Position numbers and translations under genes: made by a program. This document shows positions 18,824 through 27,157 of a stretch of DNA of 64,000 nucleotides, piece after piece (position 1 is the first letter of the stretch; each line of letters starts with the position of its first letter). Under the pieces are notes generated by a model. It was given only the letters and a program-made list of their open reading frames with translations, did no database searches and was not told the origin of the DNA. The DNA is from JAFGMR01 sp964632755 (GTDB taxonomy: Archaea; Halobacteriota; Methanosarcinia; Methanotrichales; Methanotrichaceae). The stretch covers positions 1-64,000 of the forward strand of contig CAZWDT010000003.1 in NCBI GenBank assembly GCA_964632755.1, written 5' to 3'.

Positions 18824-18892
18824 GGGAGTGGATAGTGGCTTCCCAAATAATAAGCCTGTGCCCAGGGATCGCCTCGAAAGGCGATTCCCCCC

Positions 18893-18994
18893 TTAGTATC
18901 CCCTTATTATCTTTACGATGATCCTCATGACCATGAAGGCGATCAAGAAGAGCATCAGATAGAAGATGTAAGGTGCGAATCCGGCTACGTCCAT
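18893..18994 (-). CDS. 33-residue single-span membrane microprotein
   Basis: A tiny ORF beginning MDVAGFAPYIFYLML with one transmembrane helix (about residues 8-26) and a basic tail RIIVKIIRGY. A strong GAGGAGG lies 8 bp before this ATG, much better than for an alternative ATG at 19015 that adds 7 residues. No family is recognised. It is read divergently from the dehydrogenase gene. It is probably real because of the ribosome site and amphipathic design, but short ORFs carry risk. Confidence 0.5.
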   Translation of the reverse strand: MDVAGFAPYIFYLMLFLIAFMVMRIIVKIIRGY

Positions 18995-19120
18995 GATTAA
19001 GGCCTCCTCATCCATCTCGGGCGGTCCGATTTTTAAGGCTGTCCCTTGGGAGGATCGGCCCGGGCTCGGGGAGATGAAAAGATTGAATAGCAATTGAATT
19101 CGATCCTGTTGGGATCGAAG

Positions 19121-20323
19121 ATGAAGAGACAAGAGGCCATGGAGAAGGCCAAGGAACACTTCCAGAGGTTGATCGAGGAGCAGCTGGATCGTGTGGAGAG
19201 GATGAAGGAGGGGGAGGGCTGGCTGGACTTCTCGGAGCAAGAGAGGATCATAATCGGCGTAGTTAGCGGAGATGGGATAGGTCCATACATCACAAAGGAA
19301 GCGGTGCGCGTTCTAGAGGGCCTCCTTGCCCCGGAGATCGCCGCAGGCAAGGTAGAGCTAAGAGACATTCCCGGCCTGACCATCGAGGAGAGGGCGGCAG
19401 CGGACAAGGCCCTTCCGGAGGATGCATTGAAGGCGCTGAAGGAATGTCATGTTATCCTCAAGGGTCCACTCACCACGCCCAAGAAGGGGGACCCCTGGCC
19501 AAACCTGGAGAGCGCAAACGTCTCCATGCGCCGGGAGCTCGACCTCTTCGCAAACGTCCGGCCGGTGAAGGTACCAGCCCAGGGCATAGACTGGATATTC
19601 TTCAGGGAGAATACTGAGGGCGAGTACGTCCTGGGAAGCCAGGGAATTGACGTCACCCCTGACCTTGCAGTGGACTTCAAGGTCTCCACCACCCCCGGCG
19701 CGGAGCGCATCGCGAGGCTTGCATTCGAGTATGCGCGCAAGAACGGCATCGATAAGGTCTCCGCGGTCACCAAGGCCAACGTCATCAAGACATCGGACGG
19801 CAAGTTCCTAGAGGTGGCAAGGGCGGTCTCAAAGGAGTACCCAGAGATCCAGTTCGACGATTGGTTCGTGGATATAATGGCGGCGAAACTCGTCGACGAG
19901 AAGCGGCGGAAGAGCTTCAAGGTGATCGTGCTCCCCAACCTCTACGGCGACATCCTCACAGACGAGGCAGCGGAGTTACAAGGCGGCGTCGGCACGGCTG
20001 GCAGCGCAAACATAGGCAAGCGCTACGCCATGTTCGAGGCCATCCACGGCTCTGCGCCCCGCATGGTAAACGAAGGGAGGGCCATCTACGCCGATCCATC
20101 GAGCATGATGAGAGCGGATGCTATGCTGCTTCGCCACATCGGCTCCCTCGAAAAGGCGAGGAGGCTCGATATGGCGCTCGATATATGCGGCCAGCACGAG
20201 AAGAGGGTCGCCTTGACGGGGCGGTCCGACGGGGCGACAGGGTCAGAGTATGCCGATTACGTCATGGAGACGCTGAAGGATCCGAGCCTTGAGCAGAGAT
20301 GGAAGGGTTACAGCCCGGGGTAA
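19121..20323 (+). CDS. isocitrate/isopropylmalate-family dehydrogenase, probably isocitrate dehydrogenase
   Basis: About 400 residues of the beta-decarboxylating dehydrogenase family. Motifs are GVVSGDGIGPYITKEAV, KGPLTTP, ANVSMRRELDLFANVRPVK (substrate Ser and Arg residues), FRENTEGEY, VTKANVIKTSDG, NLYGDILTDEAAELQGGVGTAGSANIG (metal-binding Asp residues) and AIHGSAPRM. The long N-terminal helix and RRELDL pattern favour isocitrate dehydrogenase over LeuB, but the assignment between them is inference. ATG 19121 is taken as start; a TTG at 19094 is possible. It would feed 2-oxoglutarate to glutamate synthesis in the partial TCA path. Confidence 0.8.
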   Translation: MKRQEAMEKAKEHFQRLIEEQLDRVERMKEGEGWLDFSEQERIIIGVVSGDGIGPYITKEAVRVLEGLLAPEIAAGKVELRDIPGLTIEERAAADKALPEDALKALKECHVILKGPLTTPKKGDPWPNLESANVSMRRELDLFANVRPVKVPAQGIDWIFFRENTEGEYVLGSQGIDVTPDLAVDFKVSTTPGAERIARLAFEYARKNGIDKVSAVTKANVIKTSDGKFLEVARAVSKEYPEIQFDDWFVDIMAAKLVDEKRRKSFKVIVLPNLYGDILTDEAAELQGGVGTAGSANIGKRYAMFEAIHGSAPRMVNEGRAIYADPSSMMRADAMLLRHIGSLEKARRLDMALDICGQHEKRVALTGRSDGATGSEYADYVMETLKDPSLEQRWKGYSPG

Positions 20324-20331
20324 AGATTTTA

Positions 20332-20340
20332 TTTTATATG
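20332..20340 (+). promoter_or_regulatory. TATA box before the RIO2 gene, possible leaderless transcript
   Basis: TTTTATATG is centred about 20 bp before the chosen GTG start, the usual distance from TATA to transcription start in archaea. No ribosome site intervenes. The reading is tentative because the upstream dehydrogenase ends only 8 bp before. Confidence 0.35.
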
Positions 20341-20354
20341 TCCTATTAGAATAT

Positions 20355-21233
20355 GTGAAAGACCTGGCCCAGAGACTGCTCTCCCTGAAAAGGGAGGATA
20401 TAGCCCTGCTAAAAGCGATCGAGGCAGGGATGAAGAAGTATAAATGGGTGCCCTTGGTGGAGGTGGCTCGCATATCTGGGATCGACCCCTCCCGGGCAGA
20501 CTACGGACTCGGTCAGTTGGCCCGCCGAGGCCTTATCTTCCGCGAGGAGGACCAATACGAGGGCTACAGCATCGGCTTTGACACCTACGATCTCCTGGCC
20601 CTACGAGTGCTCGTGGACAGGGGCGCTGTAGGCAGCCTCGGCGGCCTGCGGGGCGTGGGCAAGGAGTCTATCGTCTACGAGGCATTGGGGGAGGTCCCCC
20701 TCGTCATCAAGTTCCATCGGGAGGGACAGACCAGCTTCAAGCACGTCCGCAGACATAGGGACCACCTGACGGACAAGAGCCGTTGCACCTGGATTTACGC
20801 AGCAAGGCTCGCCGCTGGCCAAGAGTTCCAGATCCTCAAGAGGCTTTATACCCACGTCTCAGTGCCCCGGCCAATAGCGCTCAATCGCCATGCTCTGGCC
20901 ATGGAGCTCGTGGAAGGGCCTCGCCTGGATCGGGCAGAGCTCGATCGCCCCAAAGAGATAATGGATTTGATCTTGGATGAGATCGGCACCTGCCTGCGGC
21001 TCGGTCTGATTCACGCAGACCTGAGCGAGTACAACGTCTTCTTGGATGAGGATGGCGTGAAGATAATCGACTGGCCCCAGGCCATAGCCCTGGACCATCC
21101 AAACGCCCAGGAGAGGCTTGAGAGGGACGTCGGCAACATCGTGAAGTTCTTCAGGCGCCGCTTTGGCATCGAGAGATCCCTGGAGACGGCGCTGGAAATT
21201 GTTCGCGATAGAGAGAGCGAGGTGAGATCTTAG
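20355..21233 (+). CDS. RIO2-family serine/threonine protein kinase
   Basis: A 292-residue kinase linked in archaea and eukaryotes to small-subunit ribosome maturation. An N-terminal winged helix (about 1-90: LLKAIEAGMKKYKWVPLVEVARISG) is followed by the RIO kinase domain with GKESIVYEA, catalytic Lys in VPLVIKFHREG, catalytic Asp in LIHADLSEYNVFL and metal-binding Asp in VKIIDWPQA. The GTG at 20355 gives the family start MKDLAQRLLSLKRED. TTTTATATG lies about 20 bp upstream and no SD is visible, so the message may be leaderless. It ends 5 bp before the proposed DUF460 start. Confidence 0.9.
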   Translation: MKDLAQRLLSLKREDIALLKAIEAGMKKYKWVPLVEVARISGIDPSRADYGLGQLARRGLIFREEDQYEGYSIGFDTYDLLALRVLVDRGAVGSLGGLRGVGKESIVYEALGEVPLVIKFHREGQTSFKHVRRHRDHLTDKSRCTWIYAARLAAGQEFQILKRLYTHVSVPRPIALNRHALAMELVEGPRLDRAELDRPKEIMDLILDEIGTCLRLGLIHADLSEYNVFLDEDGVKIIDWPQAIALDHPNAQERLERDVGNIVKFFRRRFGIERSLETALEIVRDRESEVRS

Positions 21234-21238
21234 GCCCA

Positions 21239-23200
21239 ATATTCGGCGTCGATATAGCGAGCGGCTCATCGAGGAGCAAGCGGCCTGCGGCTTACGGCCT
21301 CTGCATAATGGACGGAGACGACGTCCTCCGCCTGAACATGGTCAGCTGGCACAAGCTCATCCATCTGATGAGAGAAGCTGCGCCGTCCATCGTCGCCGTG
21401 GACAACATCTTCGAGCTGGCGAAAAGCCGCCAGGATCTGATCGGATTGCTTCGAAGGCTGCCTGCCAAGACGTTGTTAGTCCAGGTCACGGGCGGAGAGA
21501 GGCAAGTGTCCCTCGTAAAGCTTGCCCGATGGCACGGCATCCAATTCGATCGTCAGAATCCGATGGATGAGGCTGAGGCCTGCGCCCGTTTGGCTGCCAA
21601 GGGAGTTGGCATGGTAGTCTCTGCCTTTGAGGACCGGACCTGGATCAAGGTCAGCCGCCGGCGGTCTCCTGGAAGGGGCGGATGGAGCCAGAACCGCTAC
21701 TCTCGAAAGATCCACGGCTCCGTAAAGGGTGCTGCAAGAGAGGTGGAGGCCAAGCTGAAGGAGTCGGGGCTTCCGTTCAGCAGCAAGGCAGTGGAAGGGC
21801 TTGGCGGATACATCCGATGCGAGTTCATCGTCGAAGCTCCCCGAGAGCAGGTCCATGTCAAGCCCGGCCGCTACGAGGATGCCCAGGTTCGTGTCGAGGG
21901 GATAGAGCGTCCCAAACTGCAGTTCCATCCACTTAAGAGTCGACGCGGCTACATCATAGCAGGTATCGATCCCGGGACGACGACGGGTGTTGCCGCGCTG
22001 AACCTACGAGGGGAGATGGTAGACATCATAAGCGCGAGGGCGATGTCCCCCTCGGATGTGATCGAATGGCTGGCCGATTGCGGCAAGCCATTGATTGTTG
22101 CAACCGACGTCCATCCAACCCCAGGCGCTGTGGAGAAGATCAAGAGGGCCTTCAACGCAGTGCTCTATTCCCCAGGTGAAGCGCTCTCCGCCGAGGAGAA
22201 GATCCTCCTCGCCCGGCCGTACGGCTATAGAAACGATCACGAGAGGGACTCGCTCGCCGCAGCCGTGAGAGCCTTCAAGAGGTACAGGAACAAGTTCGCC
22301 CAGGTGGAGAAGAAGGTCCCCGCAGAGGTCGATCCCGAGGAGGTGAAGGCCTTGCTGGTGAAGGGCCACTCCATTGATCGCGCCATCTCCAAGCTCAGCG
22401 CATCCCCCCCGCCGCCGTCAGAGGAGGCCCCCGTGGAGGAGACGGTCGCGTCCGTAGACCTCTCGGCGCTGCGCAGCCAGAATCGCGATCTCGCAGAGCA
22501 GGTGCGCCGCTTGAGGGAGTACGTGGACGAGCTCTGCCTAGATCTCAAGGCGAAGGACCGCGAGATCGAGGAGATCGCCCGCCGGATGGAGCGGGTGAAG
22601 GATAGGGCATTTCGAGAGATCAAGAGGAATCAGCAGATCAAGATCAGGGATAAGGAGATCGCTCGCCTTAGAGGCATGCTTCGCTCGGAGAGAAAGCAGC
22701 TGCGCCGCCTGAAGGCCCAGCTATCGCGCGTGCGGAAAGCCGAGAGGATCGAGAAGATGGAAGGGTACCGCCGGCTCAAGCCCGTGGACACCTTCTCCAA
22801 GGAGGAAGTGGCAGCCTCGGCCAAGAGGTGGTCGATTGCTGAGGGCGATATCGTCCTTCTGATGGACGCATCGGGCGGCGGGACGAAGGCCTCTGACATC
22901 CTCGCCGATATGGGCGTGGAGGCGGTGATCGTGAAAGGCGAGATGTCTCCCCAGACGAGGGACTACCTGGGAGACAAGGGGGTTCCCGTGATCACGACGG
23001 AGGAGGTCCCCTTGAGGGAGATCGACGGAATATCCTTCATCAATCCTCCCGACCTCGATAGGGCGAAGTCCGCCTGGGAGGAGAGGATGAAGGTCAGGGA
23101 GGCTGAGAGGAAGGCCGAGTGGCTGGAGAGCATCTTTGCCGAGTACAAGGTGGAGCGAAAGCGCGAGCAGAAGAGGGAGGAGCGGGAGCATCAGGCGTAG
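21239..23200 (+). CDS. DUF460 protein with RNase H-like domains and coiled coil
   Basis: An archaeal DUF460 protein of about 630-653 residues. A first RNase H-like segment starts IFGVDIASGSS. A second has YIIAGIDPGTTTGVAALN (about residue 240), both with the conserved Asp. A long coiled coil follows (about 400-510, LRSQNRDLAEQVRRLREYV), then a C-terminal alpha/beta domain. The catch is the start: the first ATG is at 21308, which cuts off the GVDIASG motif, yet from the preceding TAG at about 21210 there is no ATG, GTG or TTG before it. Candidates are ATA 21239, ATC 21227 or a TTA after GAGGTGA (21219-21225); a one-base error is the alternative. Its function is unknown, possibly nucleic-acid processing. 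Confidence 0.8.
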   Translation: MFGVDIASGSSRSKRPAAYGLCIMDGDDVLRLNMVSWHKLIHLMREAAPSIVAVDNIFELAKSRQDLIGLLRRLPAKTLLVQVTGGERQVSLVKLARWHGIQFDRQNPMDEAEACARLAAKGVGMVVSAFEDRTWIKVSRRRSPGRGGWSQNRYSRKIHGSVKGAAREVEAKLKESGLPFSSKAVEGLGGYIRCEFIVEAPREQVHVKPGRYEDAQVRVEGIERPKLQFHPLKSRRGYIIAGIDPGTTTGVAALNLRGEMVDIISARAMSPSDVIEWLADCGKPLIVATDVHPTPGAVEKIKRAFNAVLYSPGEALSAEEKILLARPYGYRNDHERDSLAAAVRAFKRYRNKFAQVEKKVPAEVDPEEVKALLVKGHSIDRAISKLSASPPPPSEEAPVEETVASVDLSALRSQNRDLAEQVRRLREYVDELCLDLKAKDREIEEIARRMERVKDRAFREIKRNQQIKIRDKEIARLRGMLRSERKQLRRLKAQLSRVRKAERIEKMEGYRRLKPVDTFSKEEVAASAKRWSIAEGDIVLLMDASGGGTKASDILADMGVEAVIVKGEMSPQTRDYLGDKGVPVITTEEVPLREIDGISFINPPDLDRAKSAWEERMKVREAERKAEWLESIFAEYKVERKREQKREEREHQA

Positions 23201-23385
23201 TTACATATCGTCTTGCCAGCTAAAGATGGGATGGCAAGCCCCCCTGGACGCTATCCATTCCTCCAATGCCTCGATGATAGGATGACGGGAATTCCTCGCC
23301 ACCATCTGTTGAAGAGGGCAGGGTGGCCGACCAGGTCCGATATGCTTTTACCCCCGCAAAGCGCAATTAAGATGGGGGAGATCAT

Positions 23386-23772
23386 ATTAGGATCATAGCG
23401 TTGGCGGTATTATTTCTCGCCTTCACATCCGTGCTGGCATCGGGCCAGCTTGAGATGAGGCCTGGGGAAGAGCGGGCAGAGATGCTCTTCCAGCAAGGGA
23501 TAGGTCAGCCATGGGTCGGAGGAAGGCCTCCTTGGCAAGGAGAGAGCCTGTTTCTGCCCTATCGCTGGGATGTGGCAAGGAACCTCTACTACTCAGAGCT
23601 CGGCCTTGTCCAGGTCGAGGGCTACCTGAGGATCGGCGATGGACAAGGGGCTCTCAGCGTTCCCTATGCACCTGGCTGGTACAGGGTTCTTGGATGCTAC
23701 GACCAGGGACATAGGATCGTCGGGGTCTACGTGGACCTTGGCGGCTATTATAGCGATCAATCCTGGATTTGA
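23386..23772 (+). CDS. small secreted protein, probable ATT start
   Basis: About 128 residues with an export signal. Read from ATT 23386 it begins (M)RIIALAVLFLAFTSVLASG, a textbook signal peptide. GGGGGAG lies 5 bp before that ATT, whereas the first conventional start, TTG 23401, has no ribosome site and lacks the basic n-region. The mature part is rich in Trp, Tyr and Gly (PWVGGRPPWQGESLFLPYRW, GWYRVLGCYDQGHRI) and looks like a small beta domain. No family is recognised. It is convergent with trpC, 7 bp away. Confidence 0.55.
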   Translation: MRIIALAVLFLAFTSVLASGQLEMRPGEERAEMLFQQGIGQPWVGGRPPWQGESLFLPYRWDVARNLYYSELGLVQVEGYLRIGDGQGALSVPYAPGWYRVLGCYDQGHRIVGVYVDLGGYYSDQSWI

Positions 23773-23779
23773 AGAGGTA

Positions 23780-24535
23780 TCAAGCGCCGCAGATCTCCTT
23801 GAGCCGCGTTGGATCCTTCATGATTGCAGTTCCAACGAGGAGGGCGTCGGCCCCAGCGCTTGCCATGCGGATGGCGTCATCCCTGGAGTGTACGCCGCTC
23901 TCGGCAACTAAGAAGACATCGGACTCCTTGGCCCTTGGGGCCAACCTCTCGAACGTCCCGAGGTTCACCTCGAGCGTCGAGAGATCCCTGTTGTTTATGC
24001 CGACGATTCGAGCGCCTGAATCGAGGGCCGCCTCCAGCTCTTCCTCCCTATGTACCTCCACGAGCGGCTCCATCCCCCTCGACCTTGCAGCCTCCACCAT
24101 ATCCGATAGGTTTGGGCAGATCCCGGCGATGAGTAGCACGAGGTCTGCGTAAGCCTCGTCGAGCTGGACCTCCTCGACGATGAAGTCCTTTCGAAGGACA
24201 GGCAAATCGACTGCCGCCCTGACCAGGGGGAGCGTCTCAAGGCTTCCGAGGAAGTACGTGGGCTCTGTCAGGACCGATATGGCAAAGGCTCCCATATCGA
24301 GGTAGGCCTCGGCATAGGCTGCTGCCTCCCCCTCCCATAGCGGCCGCAAGAGTATGCGGGGCTTTATCTCGGCGATCACGGGGATCTTGCCTTCCGCCCG
24401 GGCTCTTTCGGCCGACTTTATGAGGTCGCGCCGCTTTGGCGGCGTAGCCGGTCGATCCGTTGCCGAATGATCGATCGAGACCCCTCTGCGGGAGGCCGAG
24501 GCGCCGATGATCCCCTCAATGAGCGGATGCATCAT
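23780..24535 (-). CDS. trpC: indole-3-glycerol-phosphate synthase
   Basis: A 251-residue TIM-barrel enzyme that closes the indole ring from CdRP in tryptophan synthesis. Motifs are VIAEIKPRILLRPLWEG (the usual 'EIKP.SPS' region, here with Arg-Ile-Leu), VLTEPTYFLGSLE, LPVLRKDFIVEEVQLDEAYADLVLLI and VGINNRDLSTLEVNL, then LVAESGVHSRDDA. All catalytic Lys and Glu positions seem present. It is the last gene of the trpDFEGC operon and overlaps trpG by 4 bp. trpA and trpB are not in the window. Confidence 0.95.
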   Translation of the reverse strand: MMHPLIEGIIGASASRRGVSIDHSATDRPATPPKRRDLIKSAERARAEGKIPVIAEIKPRILLRPLWEGEAAAYAEAYLDMGAFAISVLTEPTYFLGSLETLPLVRAAVDLPVLRKDFIVEEVQLDEAYADLVLLIAGICPNLSDMVEAARSRGMEPLVEVHREEELEAALDSGARIVGINNRDLSTLEVNLGTFERLAPRAKESDVFLVAESGVHSRDDAIRMASAGADALLVGTAIMKDPTRLKEICGA

Positions 24536-25104
24536 ACCCCCAGGCCCTCCATCCAGTTGGATATGATCCTCATCCCGTCCGGCGTCAGAACAGACTCGGG
24601 ATGGAACTGAAGGCCATTTATGGGGAGGCTCTCGTGGACGAGCCCCATCACGATGCCGTCCTCGGAACGGGCCGTCACCCTAAGGCAGGGTGCGAGCCGA
24701 TCCACTGCGAGGGAATGATACCTTCCCCCGAGGAGGGGGCTCTCCAGCCCTCGAAAGATGCCCTGGCCATCGTGGATGACCGGCGATGCCTTTCCGTGCA
24801 AGGGCAAAACATGGCCAATCGTCCCGCCAAAGGCGAGGTTTATCGCCTGATGCCCGAGACATATCCCTAAGAGGGGAACTGTCGTCCCCGTTATGATCTC
24901 CAGGCAGCTGCCAATGTCCCTAGGCTTTGCAGGATGGCCGGGACCAGGTGATATCACTATCCCGACTGGATCCATCTCCCTCACCTTCGATGGAGTTATC
25001 GTGTTTGGCTCGACTGCCGTATCCTCGTGAAAGCGAGAGACGTAATCGACGAGGTTCCAGACGAAGGAGTCCTGGTTGTCCACGAAGAGGATCGGCCGGC
25101 TCAT
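24532..25104 (-). CDS. trpG: anthranilate synthase, glutamine amidotransferase subunit
   Basis: A 190-residue class I amidotransferase that supplies ammonia to TrpE. The start is ILFVDNQDSFVWNLVDYV, the oxyanion region VISPGPGHPAKPRDIG, the nucleophile Cys in LLGICLGHQAINLAFGG, and the His-Glu pair in LQFHPESVLTPDG. The length is normal. It overlaps both trpE and trpC by 4 bp (ATGA type), which implies translational coupling and equal subunit output. Confidence 0.96.
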   Translation of the reverse strand: MSRPILFVDNQDSFVWNLVDYVSRFHEDTAVEPNTITPSKVREMDPVGIVISPGPGHPAKPRDIGSCLEIITGTTVPLLGICLGHQAINLAFGGTIGHVLPLHGKASPVIHDGQGIFRGLESPLLGGRYHSLAVDRLAPCLRVTARSEDGIVMGLVHESLPINGLQFHPESVLTPDGMRIISNWMEGLGV

Positions 25105-26537
25105 GATTCCACCCCAAGGGCCCTCTTCATCGGGGCCATCTTTCTCTCGGTCTCAAGATACTCCTTGTAGGGATCCGAGTCGGCGACTATTCCCGCCCCC
25201 GCCTGGACGCGGGCAATCCCATCCCGGATGAGAACGCTTCTGATGGCGATTGCGAAGTCGGAGCTACCGTCTGCTGAGAAGTAGCCAATCCCGCCGCCGT
25301 ATATGCCTCGCTCCTCCCCCTCCAGGTCATCGATGATCTCCATCGCCCGCAGCTTAGGCGCGCCGCTCAAGGTGCCCGCGGGAAATACGGCCCTTGCCGC
25401 GTCGAACTGGTCGCACTCCAGCCTCAGCTCGCCGGTGACCGTGGTCTCTATATGCTGGACGTGCGAGTACTTGAGCACAGACATAAAATCCTCGACCCTC
25501 ACGCTGCCCGACCGGCAGACCGATCTAACGTCGTTTCTTCCAAGGTCGACAAGCATTATATGCTCTGCTCGCTCCTTCTCGTCGGCGAGCATTATGCGGG
25601 CAAGCTCTCGGTCCTCTTCAAGCGTCCGGCCTCGAGGGCAGGTGCCGGCGATCGGGTTCACCCGAAGCTGGCCGCGATAGGTGTTGAAGAGGGTCTCGGG
25701 CGAAGCGCCGACTATCGACTGATCCCCGAACTCGAAGAGATAGGTATAGGGGCTTGGATTGATCCTTCGAAGCCTCCGATAGAGGGCGACCGGATCACCG
25801 CACCTGACACGGGCTGATCTTGCCAGGACCACCTGGAATATGTCCCCGTCGAGTATGTGCTCCTTGGCCCTCCGGACCGAGTCCTGAAATATCTGAGGAT
25901 CGCCTTCCCCCAGAAGCTCTCCCGGGACATCCTCGTCGTCCCCTTCGATTGGATCCATGCCCTCGACCACCTCCACGAGATCGACCTTTGCGCCGGGGAG
26001 GATCGGGGCCAGGGCGAAGTAGACCTTCCTCATCAGATGGTCGAAGATGAAGGTGCTCTCGGCGAGGGCGAACTGGGCGTCCGGCGTAGAGGAGGCCGAC
26101 CTCCGACCGAGGCGACCCTTGACCAGATCGTAGGCAAGGTACCCGATCCCTCCGCCTGTGAAGACCTGCCTATCGAAGTTCGTCTCGGTTTCGCGGCAGG
26201 GAATCGATGCCCGCAGCGCGTCGAACAGGTCATATCCCTCTGAAATAGTCCCAACCAAGCAGTTATCCTCTCGATGGAGGTCGATTTGGGGGGCGAGCCT
26301 ATCCTGCATGAAGTCCATTCCGCCGTTGAAGAACTCCATGATGAAACGATCCTCCTTGATCGTCACAAGGGCAGATGGATCGGCGCCCACGAAGGAGAAG
26401 CGTGCCCTCTGGCCGGATTTCTCAACCGACTCCAGCAGATAAGGGTATCTCCGGGACCGAAGTATCAAGTAGAGGGTTAGGGGCGCATCGACGCTCACCT
26501 TCTCGGTGACGTCGACTAGGATCGGAGATCCCGTCAC
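25101..26537 (-). CDS. trpE: anthranilate synthase component I
   Basis: A 478-residue chorismate-using enzyme that makes anthranilate with TrpG. The chorismate-binding domain occupies the second half: DIFQVVLARSARV, FGDQSIVGASPETLFNTYRG, NPIAGTCPRGRTLEEDRELA, LVDLGRNDVRSVCRSGSVRV, GTLSGAPKLRAMEII and the C-terminal RVQAGAGIVADSDPYKEYLETERKM. The N-terminal region with RFSFVGADPSALV may carry the tryptophan feedback site. It overlaps trpF and trpG by 4 bp each. Confidence 0.96.
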   Translation of the reverse strand: MTGSPILVDVTEKVSVDAPLTLYLILRSRRYPYLLESVEKSGQRARFSFVGADPSALVTIKEDRFIMEFFNGGMDFMQDRLAPQIDLHREDNCLVGTISEGYDLFDALRASIPCRETETNFDRQVFTGGGIGYLAYDLVKGRLGRRSASSTPDAQFALAESTFIFDHLMRKVYFALAPILPGAKVDLVEVVEGMDPIEGDDEDVPGELLGEGDPQIFQDSVRRAKEHILDGDIFQVVLARSARVRCGDPVALYRRLRRINPSPYTYLFEFGDQSIVGASPETLFNTYRGQLRVNPIAGTCPRGRTLEEDRELARIMLADEKERAEHIMLVDLGRNDVRSVCRSGSVRVEDFMSVLKYSHVQHIETTVTGELRLECDQFDAARAVFPAGTLSGAPKLRAMEIIDDLEGEERGIYGGGIGYFSADGSSDFAIAIRSVLIRDGIARVQAGAGIVADSDPYKEYLETERKMAPMKRALGVES

Positions 26538-27157
26538 GAGAGCCTCACCGCCTGGACGAACCGGTTCACCTTCAAGGGATCCTTGGAACGATCCGTCTCA
26601 ACGCCGGAGGAGACATCGACTGCATATGGCCGAACCGTCTTTATCGCCTCGGCGACGTTTGCCGGGGAGAGGCCACCGGCAAGGATTACGGAGACCTCCA
26701 GCTCCCGGACTAGATCGGCGCTCCTCGACCAGTCGTGCACCTCCCCAGTCCCCCCCAATCGACCGTCCTTGAATGTGTCGAGGAGAATGGCATCGGCGAC
26801 CTTGGAGAACGCCAGAATCTCCTTGGAGTGGGGCGATGTCGCTGCTACCAACCTCTGGGATACCCTCTTCTTGAGCGAGCGCATATCATCCGGGCCGAGC
26901 CCCCCATGGAGCTGGAGGATATCTGCCCCCGTCTTGCGGGCGAGGTCGCATGCCTCCTCCACGTCATTGGGAGCGATGACCGCGACGCTCTTCGAAAAGA
27001 CCGGGACCTCGGAGATGAGGTCGCGTGCGGCACCCGCGGAGATCGAGTGGTACGACCCAGCCACCTCAACGACGAATCCTATGGCGTCCGCCCCTGCATC
27101 GATCGCGCACCCAAGCTCTGCTCGGCTTGTGATTCCGCAGATCTTCACTTTGGTCAT
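26534..27157 (-). CDS. trpF: phosphoribosylanthranilate isomerase
   Basis: A 207-residue TIM-barrel enzyme of tryptophan synthesis that performs the Amadori rearrangement of PRA. It opens TKVKICGITSRAELGCAIDAGADAIGFV with the catalytic Cys, has LQLHGGLGPDDMRSL and ILLDTFKDGRLGGTGEVHDW (catalytic Asp), and ends VILAGGLSPANVAEAI plus AVDVSSGVE. The length is typical. It overlaps trpD and trpE by 4 bp. Confidence 0.96.
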   Translation of the reverse strand: MTKVKICGITSRAELGCAIDAGADAIGFVVEVAGSYHSISAGAARDLISEVPVFSKSVAVIAPNDVEEACDLARKTGADILQLHGGLGPDDMRSLKKRVSQRLVAATSPHSKEILAFSKVADAILLDTFKDGRLGGTGEVHDWSRSADLVRELEVSVILAGGLSPANVAEAIKTVRPYAVDVSSGVETDRSKDPLKVNRFVQAVRLS

